From: Dendrolimus kikuchii
Taxonomy: Eukaryota > Arthropoda > Insecta > Lepidoptera > Lasiocampidae
NCBI GenBank assembly: GCA_019925095.2
Contig: CM034391.1
Location: 6,848,551-6,912,550 of the forward strand
Length of the DNA stretch: 64,000 bases
Reading direction: 5' to 3'
Shown here: positions 35,501-45,000 of the stretch, in pieces
Layout: the number at the start of each line of letters is the position of its first letter
How positions within the stretch are numbered: the first letter of the stretch is position 1
Position numbers and translations under genes: made by a program
The notes under the pieces: model-generated
What the model saw: only the letters and a program-made list of their open reading frames with translations
Told to the model about the DNA's origin: nothing
The model's database searches: none

Positions 35501-38500
35501 TTTTCTTTTTATACCCTAACTATAGTATATGATAATTTTGGCCACACATCGACCGGTGCCTCTTATGCTTAATATTATTTAATAATTATATTATTTTATT
35601 TATCACATTTATCTTACAGTGGTGACGGGTGGAAATTCATGGTTCTTTCGACCTTTTCAATTCTAATAATAATATGTTTGAACAGAACGCGTAAACGCCA
35701 ATGAAAGCAAAGCACTTTCGACATTTTTATCGCTAGTTTCTTCGAGCTAGTGTACGGGGTATCGAGTTATATGTCGACGCCAATGTTATCTTATGCTTTA
35801 ATAGTAAAACTAATAATTTGTTTATTGTTGCAGCGGTTGGCCAAGAATCCTTCAAATGCCCAGATGACTTCGGTTTCTACCCCCATCACATTTCATGCGA
35901 TAAATACTGGAAGTGTGATAATGGCGTCGCTGAACTTAAGACTTGCGGCAACGGTCTCGCTTTCGATGCCACTGACTCCAAATACTTGACTGAGAACTGC
36001 GACTACCTCCACAACGTTGAGTGCGGCGAAAGGACACAGCTTGGTGAGTTCTGAACTCATTATCCTACTTATATATACTCATATAATACTGCGCATGAAT
36101 TAATCAGAATCAGATTTCATTTCAATAATTCTACTAAGCTACTATCGTCTCACAGGCATTACGCCTCTAACTATTCATCGTCAATTATAAAGATTTTGCT
36201 TAGATTATAAGAGGTCTTTATCGCATTCGAGTGCATATATATCAATATCTGATCAATGAAGAATTTTAATGTAAAATAGCATTCACATAAAAATCGAAAT
36301 ATAGAAGAAAAATCAGTCTTGGAGAGTTTCCCTTTCAAATACATGAATAGCTAGAACTTGATATTATATCACTTGTATATAGAATAAACAAAGACTAAAA
36401 AATTAGAGCTTTATTTAACCTTGCAAATTAAAGATTCTTAGTAACACATAGCCATTATGGATTTGCATAATTATGTATAGGTAGGTATAATAAGACTATT
36501 ATTATTCGGAGTATGTAAGACCAGGATGTGATAGAAGGTCACTAAGCCGATAGCTACCTGATGACAATATTCGCAGCTCATATTTTTAATCGTTTGTTTA
36601 CCATTTACATACGTTTTAATTGGCTATCGCGTCTTCTAGCCTTGAACTAGGACCAATATAGCAATTTTTAGAAACTTGATTTCAACATGTTGTTTTGCTA
36701 GAATGTTCAAGGATAATTCACTTTTTATCATTTAATAGCGCTTCTTGGAAGCTTTTATGGATGAATATGCGTTTTGTATTTTTAGTCGTATTTTATGAGT
36801 GACTATTATAATTTGTTGTTCTGTAAGTAAAGTAATTGAAGAAATTTGCCAGGTGGTAGGGCATTTGCCCGACTGGATGGCTACCACCCCTGGTCTAGAG
36901 CATGTCGCCATAACAACTTTGAGTTGTGTTCCGGCATTAGTGACCAGGTTCCAGTTTCCCTTAAGAGAGCAGCAGCGCATTTGCAGCACCTTTGGTGTTG
37001 CAAATGTCCATAGGCGATGGTAACCGCTTTCCATCCAGTGGGTCGTCTGCCTGTCTGCTGAAGTCCTGCAATAAAAAAAAAATAAAAAAATAAAATAATA
37101 TACGTATATTTACAGAGCCCCCAATCTCCACTCCCCACTGTGAGCGATTGTACGGCATCTTCCCTGACACTGCTAAGTGCGACGTTTTCTGGAACTGCTG
37201 GAATGGCGAGGCTTCCCGCTATCAGTGCAGTCCTGGACTCGCCTACGACAGGGAATCACGCGTGTGCATGTGGGCTGACCAAGTACCCGAATGCAAGAAT
37301 GAGGGTAAGTTTAGGTTTTAATTGTTAGCACATAAGGTTTTCAAACAAACAAGTTTAAAAGAATTTCTTTGGAGTAAAGTATGTGAATTAAAGCAACGAT
37401 GGTAATCGAAATAATAATTTAAAAGGAACTCCTTCCAAGGAAGATAACTAAAAAAATGTCCAATCTTCTCCAGAAGTAGCAAACGGTTTCTCTTGCCCTG
37501 CCCCTGGTGAAGTATCAAACGCTGGCTCCTTCAGCCGCCACGCACACCCCGAAGACTGCCGCAAATACTACATCTGCCTAGAGGGCGTTGCCCGCGAATA
37601 CGGTTGCCCCATCGGCACAGTGTTCAAGATCGGTGATTCCGATGGCACTGGCAACTGCGAAGACCCCGAAGATGTTCCCGGATGGTGAGTACATATTTCC
37701 ATTCTCCACCTTTCTACCCGACTAAAACACAGTGAAATGGGAACAACTTCCACGCGCGAAGCGCTGTACGGTCTCGTGCAGTGATTTCTTTGCTTATCAC
37801 GCATCAATTACTTCCCGGATCGCAATGGTTCAGTCGTGTAGGTTGGGCTATAACTAAAGTAACATTAACGGATATTCGTATTCGATCGAGACAAACTATA
37901 CTGTTTTCCAATAACCAATACTTCAGTTGCATTTATGAAAAGAAAGTATCAAATTACTTATTCCACGAATAGAGTTATAAATTAGATTCTGTGCACGTAG
38001 CTGATGCTTATTCCGCTACAACGAGTTTGTTCGATCGACTCCGGACATCCCGTGCTATTCAAGTACAGCAATGGACAGCAACTTGAATTCATTATACTCT
38101 TCTGTCCTCACTGGTCGGATATCACTGGTTTTGTGGTGTTTAATTGGAGTCTCACGGTACGATTAACAATTTTGTACCTCACGCAGTCTGATGCTAATAA
38201 GTAATATTAGATACATTTTGAAGGTGGCGTCATATTGTTACATGTCCTTCCTAATAAAGGCACTGTTAACAACTTCCACACAACCAATGTCATCCCTGTG
38301 ACTAACCATTCTTCTGCACTTTAAATTATAGATATTATTATTTTCTTCGGTTGATGATATTAATTCATATATGTATATGTAGTTACAGTGTATACAAGCA
38401 GCGATATATAGGTATGTTTACTTAAACCGAATTTCGCCCACCGGAATAGTTGCAGACAGTTATGCGGTTCGAAGCCTTGCTTGCGGCATATTGTTATCTA

Positions 38501-39458
38501 GGGCGGTGTATGTAATTAACATGACATAAGGCGAAGCGAAACACTAAGTTTTTATGCTGGCGTGTAATATACAGACGACCGTGGTCAATGCCGACCGCCA
38601 AGTAACGGACTGGGTATGGTAATGACCGTTTGTTATATACAAGCATATCTTACCGACCGTGTATTGCACGTAACTGTATTCGTATTACAAAGGTTGAATT
38701 ATCAATGCTTCTCATTAAAATTGGGAAACGCTTTAAAAGATTCTACCGTCAACACCGCCTTTAGAATTACTAATAGTTATGCACTTTACAATGCTATTTG
38801 AATTTGAACAATTTATAAATTTGGAAAGTACATAACATAGTTTAGTATAAATAATTGAGACTCAAATTTTTCATATTAATTGATATCCTTTATATTCAAT
38901 TAAAATGTATGCATGATAATAAATTTAAATCCGGTTCATAGTTCAAATATTCAATAGAATCGCATTAATAGCGATGTTTAGATGCGCTTACTCTGGTCAC
39001 GACTTGATAGGTCAAACAAGAACATTCTTATTAAGTTTATTTTTGCTTCGAACCCCATAACAAAGTAAGACTTATAAAAACAAATGTTAGATAATATTAG
39101 TTAGAAAAGCGAGCGGATATATTCTTGTTTGTTTCAAGGCAGTTCAGTTTTAGTACCAACTGACACAAGATTGTGTTACACAATTTAAGTAGCCTAACTA
39201 CAAGTGGTAAAAGATTCTAGAAATTGAAATAGGCGTGTGTGTATAGGTTTAGCGTTAGGCAATAGAGTGTATAGTTGTAAGAAACGGTAGATGCGGCAGG
39301 CAGTAAGGTGCGCGTCCATTTTCAGCGAGGACTACTATGGTGATCTGGATTTGAAGGCGATCCGCAAGAGCGAGCTGCTGGCTGGACTCCAGAGCGACGG
39401 ACAGACCCGCGTCACCCAGCCTAAGCAGCTCAAACCTCGTCCCCAAAAGGAGAACTAA
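23465..39458 (+). CDS. gasp: Gasp / obstructor-C (CPAP3-C), three chitin-binding domains; isoform A
   Basis: A spliced gene: exons 23465-23510, 35834-36043, 37116-37304, 37474-37684 and 39326-39458, 789 nt, 262 residues. All introns are GT-AG and phases agree throughout. A signal peptide (about residues 1-16, LLVLAAALGV core) is followed by three type-2 chitin-binding domains (CBM14), each with six cysteines: Cys24-79 (KCPDDFGFYPHHISCDKYWK), Cys94-145 (LYGIFPDTAK, VFWNCWNGE) and Cys156-219 (SFSRHAHPED, YYICLEGVAREYG). The spacing and wording match the Gasp/obstructor-C family closely. From family knowledge, Gasp is secreted apically, binds chitin in tracheal and epidermal cuticle, and helps order the matrix and control airway lumen. 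The A tail is EDYYGDLDLKAIRKSELLAG followed by a basic, Gln/Pro-rich end. Intron 1 is 12.3 kb and is likely to hold regulatory elements. No breaks are seen. Confidence 0.95.
25625..25872 (-). mobile_element. tRNA-derived SINE (family F), minus orientation, in gasp intron 1
   Basis: The reverse complement starts with gttagtgacttgggttcgaa, a clear polymerase III B box (GGTTCGAATCC). It continues through cacccaccactcc, aagcgtggcgaccgcgag and tccacgtttccctaa, and ends gagcccagcagtgggatgtt. The last motif is shared with the copy at 50645-50935. Confidence 0.7.
27010..27240 (+). mobile_element. tRNA-derived SINE fragment in gasp intron 1
   Basis: B-box-like acgtgggttcaaatcgaggt near 27058, then a body with gtagaaaccttacacatcag and cgcctatttgccttagataa followed by gcgtgacc. 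This parallels the 3' half of other family F copies. Confidence 0.5.
30690..30830 (+). repeat. Interspersed repeat family A, copy 3
   Basis: It shares aatattgacagataac, atgtataatcgctatgcgtc, aacggcgttatttttaa and acactaacgcaga with the copies at 1605 and 8225. Confidence 0.45.
32022..32141. mobile_element. GC-rich 120-bp insert with 9-bp perfect terminal inverted repeats
   Basis: ttatgtcac (32022-32030) and gtgacataa (32133-32141) are exact inverted repeats bounding a block that is far more GC-rich than the surrounding intron. It contains tgcgcctgcgca (32036-32047) and agccccc-rich sequence. It is probably a small MITE. A captured regulatory element is possible. Confidence 0.5.
33260..33365 (+). 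repeat. SINE tail remnant (family E-like)
   Basis: The order of gtctgggcattattgg, cataacacaatagtgtaatt and tgcttgaattgacaatatac parallels the tails at 14040-14100 and 43470-43550. It is heavily decayed. Confidence 0.35.
33715..33885 (+). mobile_element. SINE 3' part (family F-like) in gasp intron 1
   Basis: gaaggaaaacatcgtgaaaa, ttaaacccgctaatctacct and tagccaagcgtggcgggttt are in the same order as in other family F copies. It lacks the tRNA-like head. Confidence 0.5.
35834..36043 (+). CDS. gasp: gasp exon 2 (chitin-binding domain 1)
   Basis: The acceptor ttgtttattgttgcag and the donor GGTGAGT bound 210 nt that encode residues 16-86 and the whole first domain (Cys24, 37, 43, 53, 71, 79). 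The spacing between the fourth and fifth cysteines is 17, as usual for Gasp domain 1. Confidence 0.95.
36846..37092 (+). mobile_element. Poly(A) SINE copy inside gasp intron 2, abutting the exon 3 acceptor
   Basis: It begins gccaggtggtagggcatttg, exactly where the 61.1-kb copy ends, and finishes gtctgctgaagtcctgcaat with an A-rich tail of about 25 nt. Exon 3 starts at 37116. It carries the palindrome-containing and tgttccggcat blocks of the family. The near-identical sequence compared with the 61.1-kb copy suggests a fairly recent insertion. Confidence 0.75.
37116..37304 (+). CDS. gasp: gasp exon 3 (chitin-binding domain 2)
   Basis: 189 nt between the acceptor tatatttacag and the donor GGTAAGT. 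It encodes residues 86-149 with Cys94, 107, 113, 123, 136 and 145. The sequence before the acceptor is A-rich rather than pyrimidine-rich, because a SINE poly(A) tail ends only about 25-45 nt upstream. Confidence 0.95.
37474..37684 (+). CDS. gasp: gasp exon 4 (chitin-binding domain 3, lacking its last cysteine codon base)
   Basis: 211 nt between the acceptor caatcttctccag and the donor TGGTGAGT. It encodes residues 149-218 plus two bases (TG) of Cys219. The final base of that cysteine codon comes from whichever terminal exon is used, so both isoforms complete the third domain. Confidence 0.95.
39326..39458 (+). CDS. gasp: gasp terminal exon 5a
   Basis: The acceptor gcgtccattttcag precedes 133 nt ending TAA at 39456-39458. 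The 43-residue tail begins EDYYGDLDLKAIRKSELLAG and continues into a polar, Lys/Arg/Gln/Pro-rich end. This matches the tail known from Gasp proteins of other insects. Confidence 0.93.
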
Positions 39459-40035
39459 ACATCCAATCCTCCCACCATAACCTTATAATACTCACGTAGT
39501 TTAAAACTAAATGTTTCGTTCACCAAGACCAGGTTGACGTCTCTAACGCAACACCCGAATTATGCACTTTATTTAAAAATACAACAATTTGATCTTGGTG
39601 GACAGGAATAGCAGTGTTCCAGGTTCAAATTTCTAATATAAACAAGTGAGGCGCGACCGTACTGTAATCACTTGTAGTTGCCAAATACACATCTCTTTAT
39701 GAATCCCCTAAGACAGTTTCAAGAGGCAGATTAGGAAATTAGAGAACATACAGCGATAGATATTTATTTTTATATTGTACTTTAGTTTTATAGTTTTGTA
39801 TCTATATCGAAACAGCTATTTGCCACGACAGTTGTATAAAATATAAAATCGCCAAGAGCATTTAGATGTTAGTATGCATTTACGAAAATGTTCTGTTTGA
39901 TAAGAGAACTCATAGTTCTTTCTATGTCCGATACACCATGACCTTGTAAATATATTTGTATTGAATTATTTCGCTGCGACTGAGTGTTGTTGTTTGATAG
40001 AAACTGTAATACTTAAGTTTTATTTTTAGTGATAA

Positions 40036-40041
40036 AATAAA
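40036..40041 (+). terminator. Polyadenylation signal for gasp isoform A
   Basis: AATAAA about 580 nt downstream of the isoform A stop and before exon 5b, followed by a T/G-rich stretch (aactgttgttgtgtattta). Using it would exclude exon 5b. Confidence 0.6.
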
Positions 40042-40737
40042 CAAAAATTATAAAAATTAACTGTTGTTGTGTATTTATTGTTCTGTGTGTATTGCTGCAC
40101 TGTTGCACCGTTATTCTAACAATTTCCACTTTCACGACCACTCTGTTTCCTATTTTGATTGCAACCACTTTCTATATATAACATCTTAATATTTTCTTCT
40201 AGTTATTTGTCGTTTAGTTTACTGGTTTGATGGCCAAATACAACCACATACTTTTATTGGCACCAAACTGACTTTTCTTGGGTATCCAGGTATGTTATTT
40301 CTCTGTATCTGTTATAACTTGAACAACTAATGTCATAATACTTTTCAACGTATCAAGTAGTTATTACTTTATGATAGATTCTATTCAGTAGTTCATTTCA
40401 ATACTGTAGTAAAATGTTATGACTTAATAATTGACTTATTTAATCCTTAAACCAAAGTTGCATGTGTCTCTCTCCCGATTGCACTAAATGTAAGAATCGA
40501 TTTAGAGTTGGAACAGTAACATATATTCTTCAAAGCTAAATGATAACAAACCATTTCAAATATATAATAAAGTTAAAAACTGAATTTGGTCTTGAAGCTA
40601 CCAATTTCACATTTAAAACAATCATCTGAAATGAAAATGATGATTACAAATTCACATAAGACTGTAAGTTTCTCATAGTGCAATCGGGTATGACTTCTGT
40701 TTTTCGAGATCTGAAATGGTTCACCATGATTTTACAG

Positions 40738-40792
40738 CGAGGATTACTACGGTGATGTGGACCTGAAAGCGTTGAAGAAGTTGGGATTCTGA
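40738..40792 (+). CDS. gasp: gasp alternative terminal exon 5b (isoform B)
   Basis: The acceptor catgattttacag precedes 55 nt ending TGA at 40790-40792. In the same phase as 5a it completes Cys219 and adds EDYYGDVDLKALKKLGF, giving a 236-residue protein. The first eleven codons parallel exon 5a (EDYYGDLDLKA), which indicates a duplicated exon used as an alternative 3' end. The short tail lacks the basic Gln/Pro extension. From memory, alternative last exons have been reported for beetle orthologues. Confidence 0.85.
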
Positions 40793-41204
40793 ATGACAAG
40801 GAGCGGCTCCAAAGACAGGCTGAAACTCAATCCTATCGACTTAGTATATAAATAGGATGGCCTCTTCAGATTACGTCAAGGAGTTTATCACATGAATGAA
40901 CAATGAAGTGTATAGTATATTAGGCGTATAAACTAGAATGAAACTCACCTATGAATCGATACTTAAAAGAACATTTGTGATTCATATAAAAGAAATCAGT
41001 TTAGTTATAACGCTACCTTATTTTGCATTGATCTTGTGGAAGTTGTATGCCATGCAATTCATCTATGTTCAAAGCGGCGGAATATTAACATCGATAATGT
41101 CTCATATCTTCTTAAAGACCAGAAACTTCGTGTATTAGTAAAATAATTATGTGAATTGTCACGCCATTTAATTTGTAATAATACGAATCATTAAAAATTA
41201 AGAT

Positions 41205-41345
41205 AGATAGATAACACTTTATTGCTCACTAAATATACAATTTCAAAAATACACAAATAAAATATTGTCATGGTGGAAACAATAGGCGGCCTTATCGCTT
41301 AAAGCAATCTCTTCCAGGTAACCTAACTTAAAGAATAGTTTAAGC
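41205..41345 (-). mobile_element. Short retroelement 3' end with (gata)n tail, family D, minus orientation
   Basis: The plus strand reads agatagatagataacacttta, then aataggcggccttatcgctt and caatctcttccaggtaacct. The inverse forms an element ending aataaagtgttatctatc. Related copies are at 51560 (plus), 60234 (minus), 60555 (plus) and 63640. It lies in the gasp isoform B 3' region. Confidence 0.6.
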
Positions 41346-41835
41346 TAATCTGGCGATGTAGGTGGTGCAGATTATTAAGTATATCATAAATAAGCATACT
41401 TAAATTACTTTATAAATTAAATACATACAAATATAGTGCGTGCGTTAGTATATATATAAAATACGAGAATAAGAGAGTATCATTTTAGTTTTAAGGATTG
41501 TTTACTTATTTCCAAAATATTGCATGAGTTTCATTCAAGTGTATAGCCTAAGTGGTGTTTTAGAATGTGCATTTTAGGATAAAAAGGTTCATCTGTCTGA
41601 AGAGGCGCTCGTGGCGTTAAAACTTCTCCCTACATGGACTTTTAATAAATAAGTGATTAAAACGATTAGGGTAACATTTACTAAAGCTTTTTATATACAT
41701 TTTTCGATTGTTGCCGAAATAACAAGACTTTTGGAGACTTTGACATGATACCAACACACTGTGTGTTGATGCTGTGTCGAAATATATGTTTGTTTTAGTC
41801 ATAAACAAGATAAGCTAAGTACGTATTTTAATGTA

Positions 41836-41841
41836 AATAAA
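41836..41841 (+). terminator. Candidate distal polyadenylation signal for gasp isoform B
   Basis: AATAAA about 1.04 kb after the 5b stop. Intervening AATAAA hexamers exist, including one near 41254 inside a repeat, so usage is uncertain. Confidence 0.4.
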
Positions 41842-41868
41842 GAATATATTTTATACATATTATTGAAA

Positions 41869-41874
41869 TTTATT
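41869..41874 (-). terminator. Polyadenylation signal of the minus-strand chitin-binding gene
   Basis: AATAAA on the minus strand (tttatt on plus), about 140 nt beyond the stop at 42016. It lies 28 bp from the plus-strand gasp isoform B signal. Confidence 0.5.
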
Positions 41875-42015
41875 CCACTAACATTCACGAGATAAAAATA
41901 AAGTTTCATTTTAACAATACTGAATGCTTACATAACAGGACAAATAATATCAAACAAAGTCATATAATGAATGCGGAAATTATAATAATGATGATAATTA
42001 ATTAATTAAATATAA

Positions 42016-42083
42016 TTAATGAGTAGTTTGAATTTGGCGAATCGCATCTTGACGTGACATCGCTACGTGTGTGGAACTCCAGC
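42016..42083 (-). CDS. Chitin-binding gene exon 6 (C terminus)
   Basis: 68 nt after the acceptor tttttaattttcag. In phase with exon 5 it encodes WSSTHVAMSRQDAIRQIQTT and His, then TAA. Support comes from splice phase and position rather than conservation. Confidence 0.7.
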
Positions 42084-45000
42084 CTGAAAATTAAAAATAA
42101 TAATGAATGCAGTTATCACTAAAATGCTTTGAATGAAGAATAATTGTCTTATTTAGTGCTACATTCTCCTGCATATTTCTCTTTTTTGAAAAACCCATTC
42201 AACCGCACTTACTTTTAGAATTAATGTAGACCAAGTAATAATGTAATAAATAAAAATAAAGAAAATTGATTTATTCGTAGCCACATTACATAAAAATGAA
42301 AAACCAATAAATACATTATGCCGTCTATCGGGTAGCAAAGTCCCTAACTAGGATTCAACCTGCAAATTTTAATTAACTTTGGCAACTTTCGGTTGCAGCA
42401 GAATACAAAATATATTTTTAATTGCTGAAGCACAGCAAACAGGCTGACGGCCCAACTGTGATGGAAAGTGGTTACCACCGCCTATGGACGTTACCAATAC
42501 CAGAGGTGCTGTTAATGTGCGGCCTTGAAGGAGAAATTGGAAACTGGCCTTTCATGCCGGAACACAACTCAAAACTGTTATGGCGTTAAACTCTATACCA
42601 GGAGTGGTAGCCACCCAGTCGGGCAAATGCCCTACACCTGGCTGTGGGTCGTTTTCCCGCCTTTTACAAGAGGCCACCCGGCCGCAGGAATTAGTATTCC
42701 CTTTCCGTTTCTGCACGGAATTACAACAATTAAGGCAAAAAAATGTGAATTATTTAATTTTTTAACCCTATACTAAATAACTGTAATAATAAGTTTTAGG
42801 TGAATAATTAATTAGTTAATGTAATAATTAAACTAAAACTTCATCGAGAATATAAATGACCAAATAAAGAATAATGATTAGAAAAAATATTGAAAAGATC
42901 AAAATTGTTAATAATTGTGATTGAATAAATTATGGTTAATTAAGACAGAAAACTTAATTCACATTAAGATAAAATGTTGTGGCAGTTTACTACCAACATG
43001 TACAAGGCCTTTTGTGGGTGTCAAACCAAACTGATTAAGCAGAAATATCAAATAGAAACTGGACTATAAAAATTTATTACACTAATTAATTTAAAAAACC
43101 TTGAATTTATTGATTGACTGAGAAATAATATAATGAAAAATAATAATATTGCATCAATTAATAGTGTATTTTGTAAATTGCTTTGGCATATGGCTTACTG
43201 CTTTAGTGGTTAGTTAATCATGCTATATCATTTTAAACCGTTTGAAACACTAATAACATCGCTAGATTTGTGGTTATTTGTACGATGTTTTTTCTGCTTC
43301 TCGCTTTCTGAGGCAGAAAAGCTGTCTTACATATTACAAGTACATATATTTCTAAAGACAAGTGTCAGTGCATCTCTTACTGACATATCAATACAACGCC
43401 CAGGCACCGGGTTCGATTCCTGGTATGAGAGAGCTCGTAAACGAACTCTCTGTTACTGTGGTCTAGGAGTCTGGGATCGGCTCTAAAATGGTATTTTGTA
43501 TATTACCTATATTACAAGCGTAACTTTCTTAGCTTGGATATATACAATGTGTGCGTTTGACTGCCGATTATTATAATAAAAAATCTTAAAAATATCTAAG
43601 CAGTAACATTTATCAGACTTTATATTTAGTTAGTAGAACTTACTTTGACTATTGTACATAGAATTTTCCATTACTAAGGTTTGCAATTCAGCTGGTTTTG
43701 GTGGCAATGGTGCGACATATCCTGGCAGGTTGGGTATTGGTGGTTGCTCCGATGGAACAGGTAGTGGCACTGCAGTGATCAATGGAGAACCTCCACAGTC
43801 TACGCGTTCTGAGTAATTACAGACTCCAAGATCCTGAAAATGATAATATAACTATACTTAAAAAGTAATGTTTACGTTACTGTAATGAGCCGAAATACCT
43901 AATTATTTTTATCTTTGGGGAATGAGGATTCTTTGTTAAATTCGAGCTGAAATAATAAAATTACATTTTATTAACAAATGATATATGAATTTAAGATTCA
44001 GAAACAAAATATGAACACATTTAGGCTAAGCAAGTGATTATTTTTGATTTACAGTACAGGCACTGTAAATAAAGTATAAGGAACATTTTAGGTTAGAACT
44101 TCAATAACACTCAGACCAGGTTATAATGGAAAAGTATTTCCGGATATTTTCATGTATAAATAGTCGAAGTGCACATCACATAGGAAGAAAACGAGCCCTG
44201 AGCTCCAAATTAGGTTGTCCGAAGGTCAATGTGATTTGGCGCTAGGATAATATTCCGATAAATATAAACGAGAATCGACGCTATGTAAGTTTCACCTTAT
44301 AATTCCAGAGTAATCTTAGTTAAAAATAACAATAAAATAGGTATCTATTACTTATATAACGTTAATATAGTATTTAAGAACAACAATTTATATTAAGTGT
44401 TGTGTACTTTATATGTAAATTTGGAATTCATATCCTGCGCAACCGATCCCATTTTGTCATCCGATATATTAAGTACTTACACATATTACTACATTTCATA
44501 ATAACCTATTCATAGTGAAGATGTAACAAACAGACATACTATCGTGTTATATATTAAAAAATTATGGATGAATGCAACATAGATAAAAGTGTAATGACGT
44601 CGAATTGATTCTCAGAAACCAAATTTTAAATGTAAATAAAAAGTTTCCACACATGAAATATTTACTTTGTGAAATACCAATAAACTTGTGTCAAGTGGCA
44701 TACGTGGAATTATGTACATCGCAACAAGGATCTTGTTTCTGTATGCCTTACCAATGGAAATGTATGACGGTGAGTCTGACTCACAGCTATATGTAAGAGG
44801 ATGAAATATTATCAGCCAAGTGCGCGTGGATTCACGCCAATGAAGGGTTTCGTAGAGGTAATCCATGCCCAATGTTTCCATTATTTTGCTGAACAATCAA
44901 AAAACATCTAAAAATCTTGCCTCATATCTGTACCTCTGTACTACTCAACGCACCATATTGAAAAATCAATTTCAATTGAAGGTATTTTTAGGCTCTACCA

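Larger units (their letters stand above)
23511..35833 (+). other. gasp intron 1, 12.3 kb
   Basis: A long AT-rich intron with several SINEs (listed separately), a 120-bp GC-rich insert at 32022-32141 and a family A repeat at 30690. I find no nested coding gene; the open frames of 60-100 codons are unsupported. First introns of developmentally regulated cuticle genes commonly hold enhancers, but none is identifiable here. Confidence 0.7.

Noticed and set aside
41836..41841. A single shared bidirectional terminator for both convergent genes
   Set aside because: Separate hexamers exist on each strand; sharing of cleavage machinery cannot be inferred from sequence alone.
43396..43480. Possible tRNA gene at the ggttcgattcc B box
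   Set aside because: No acceptor or anticodon stem can be drawn, and the body is shared with 13930-14105, so it is a tRNA-derived SINE.
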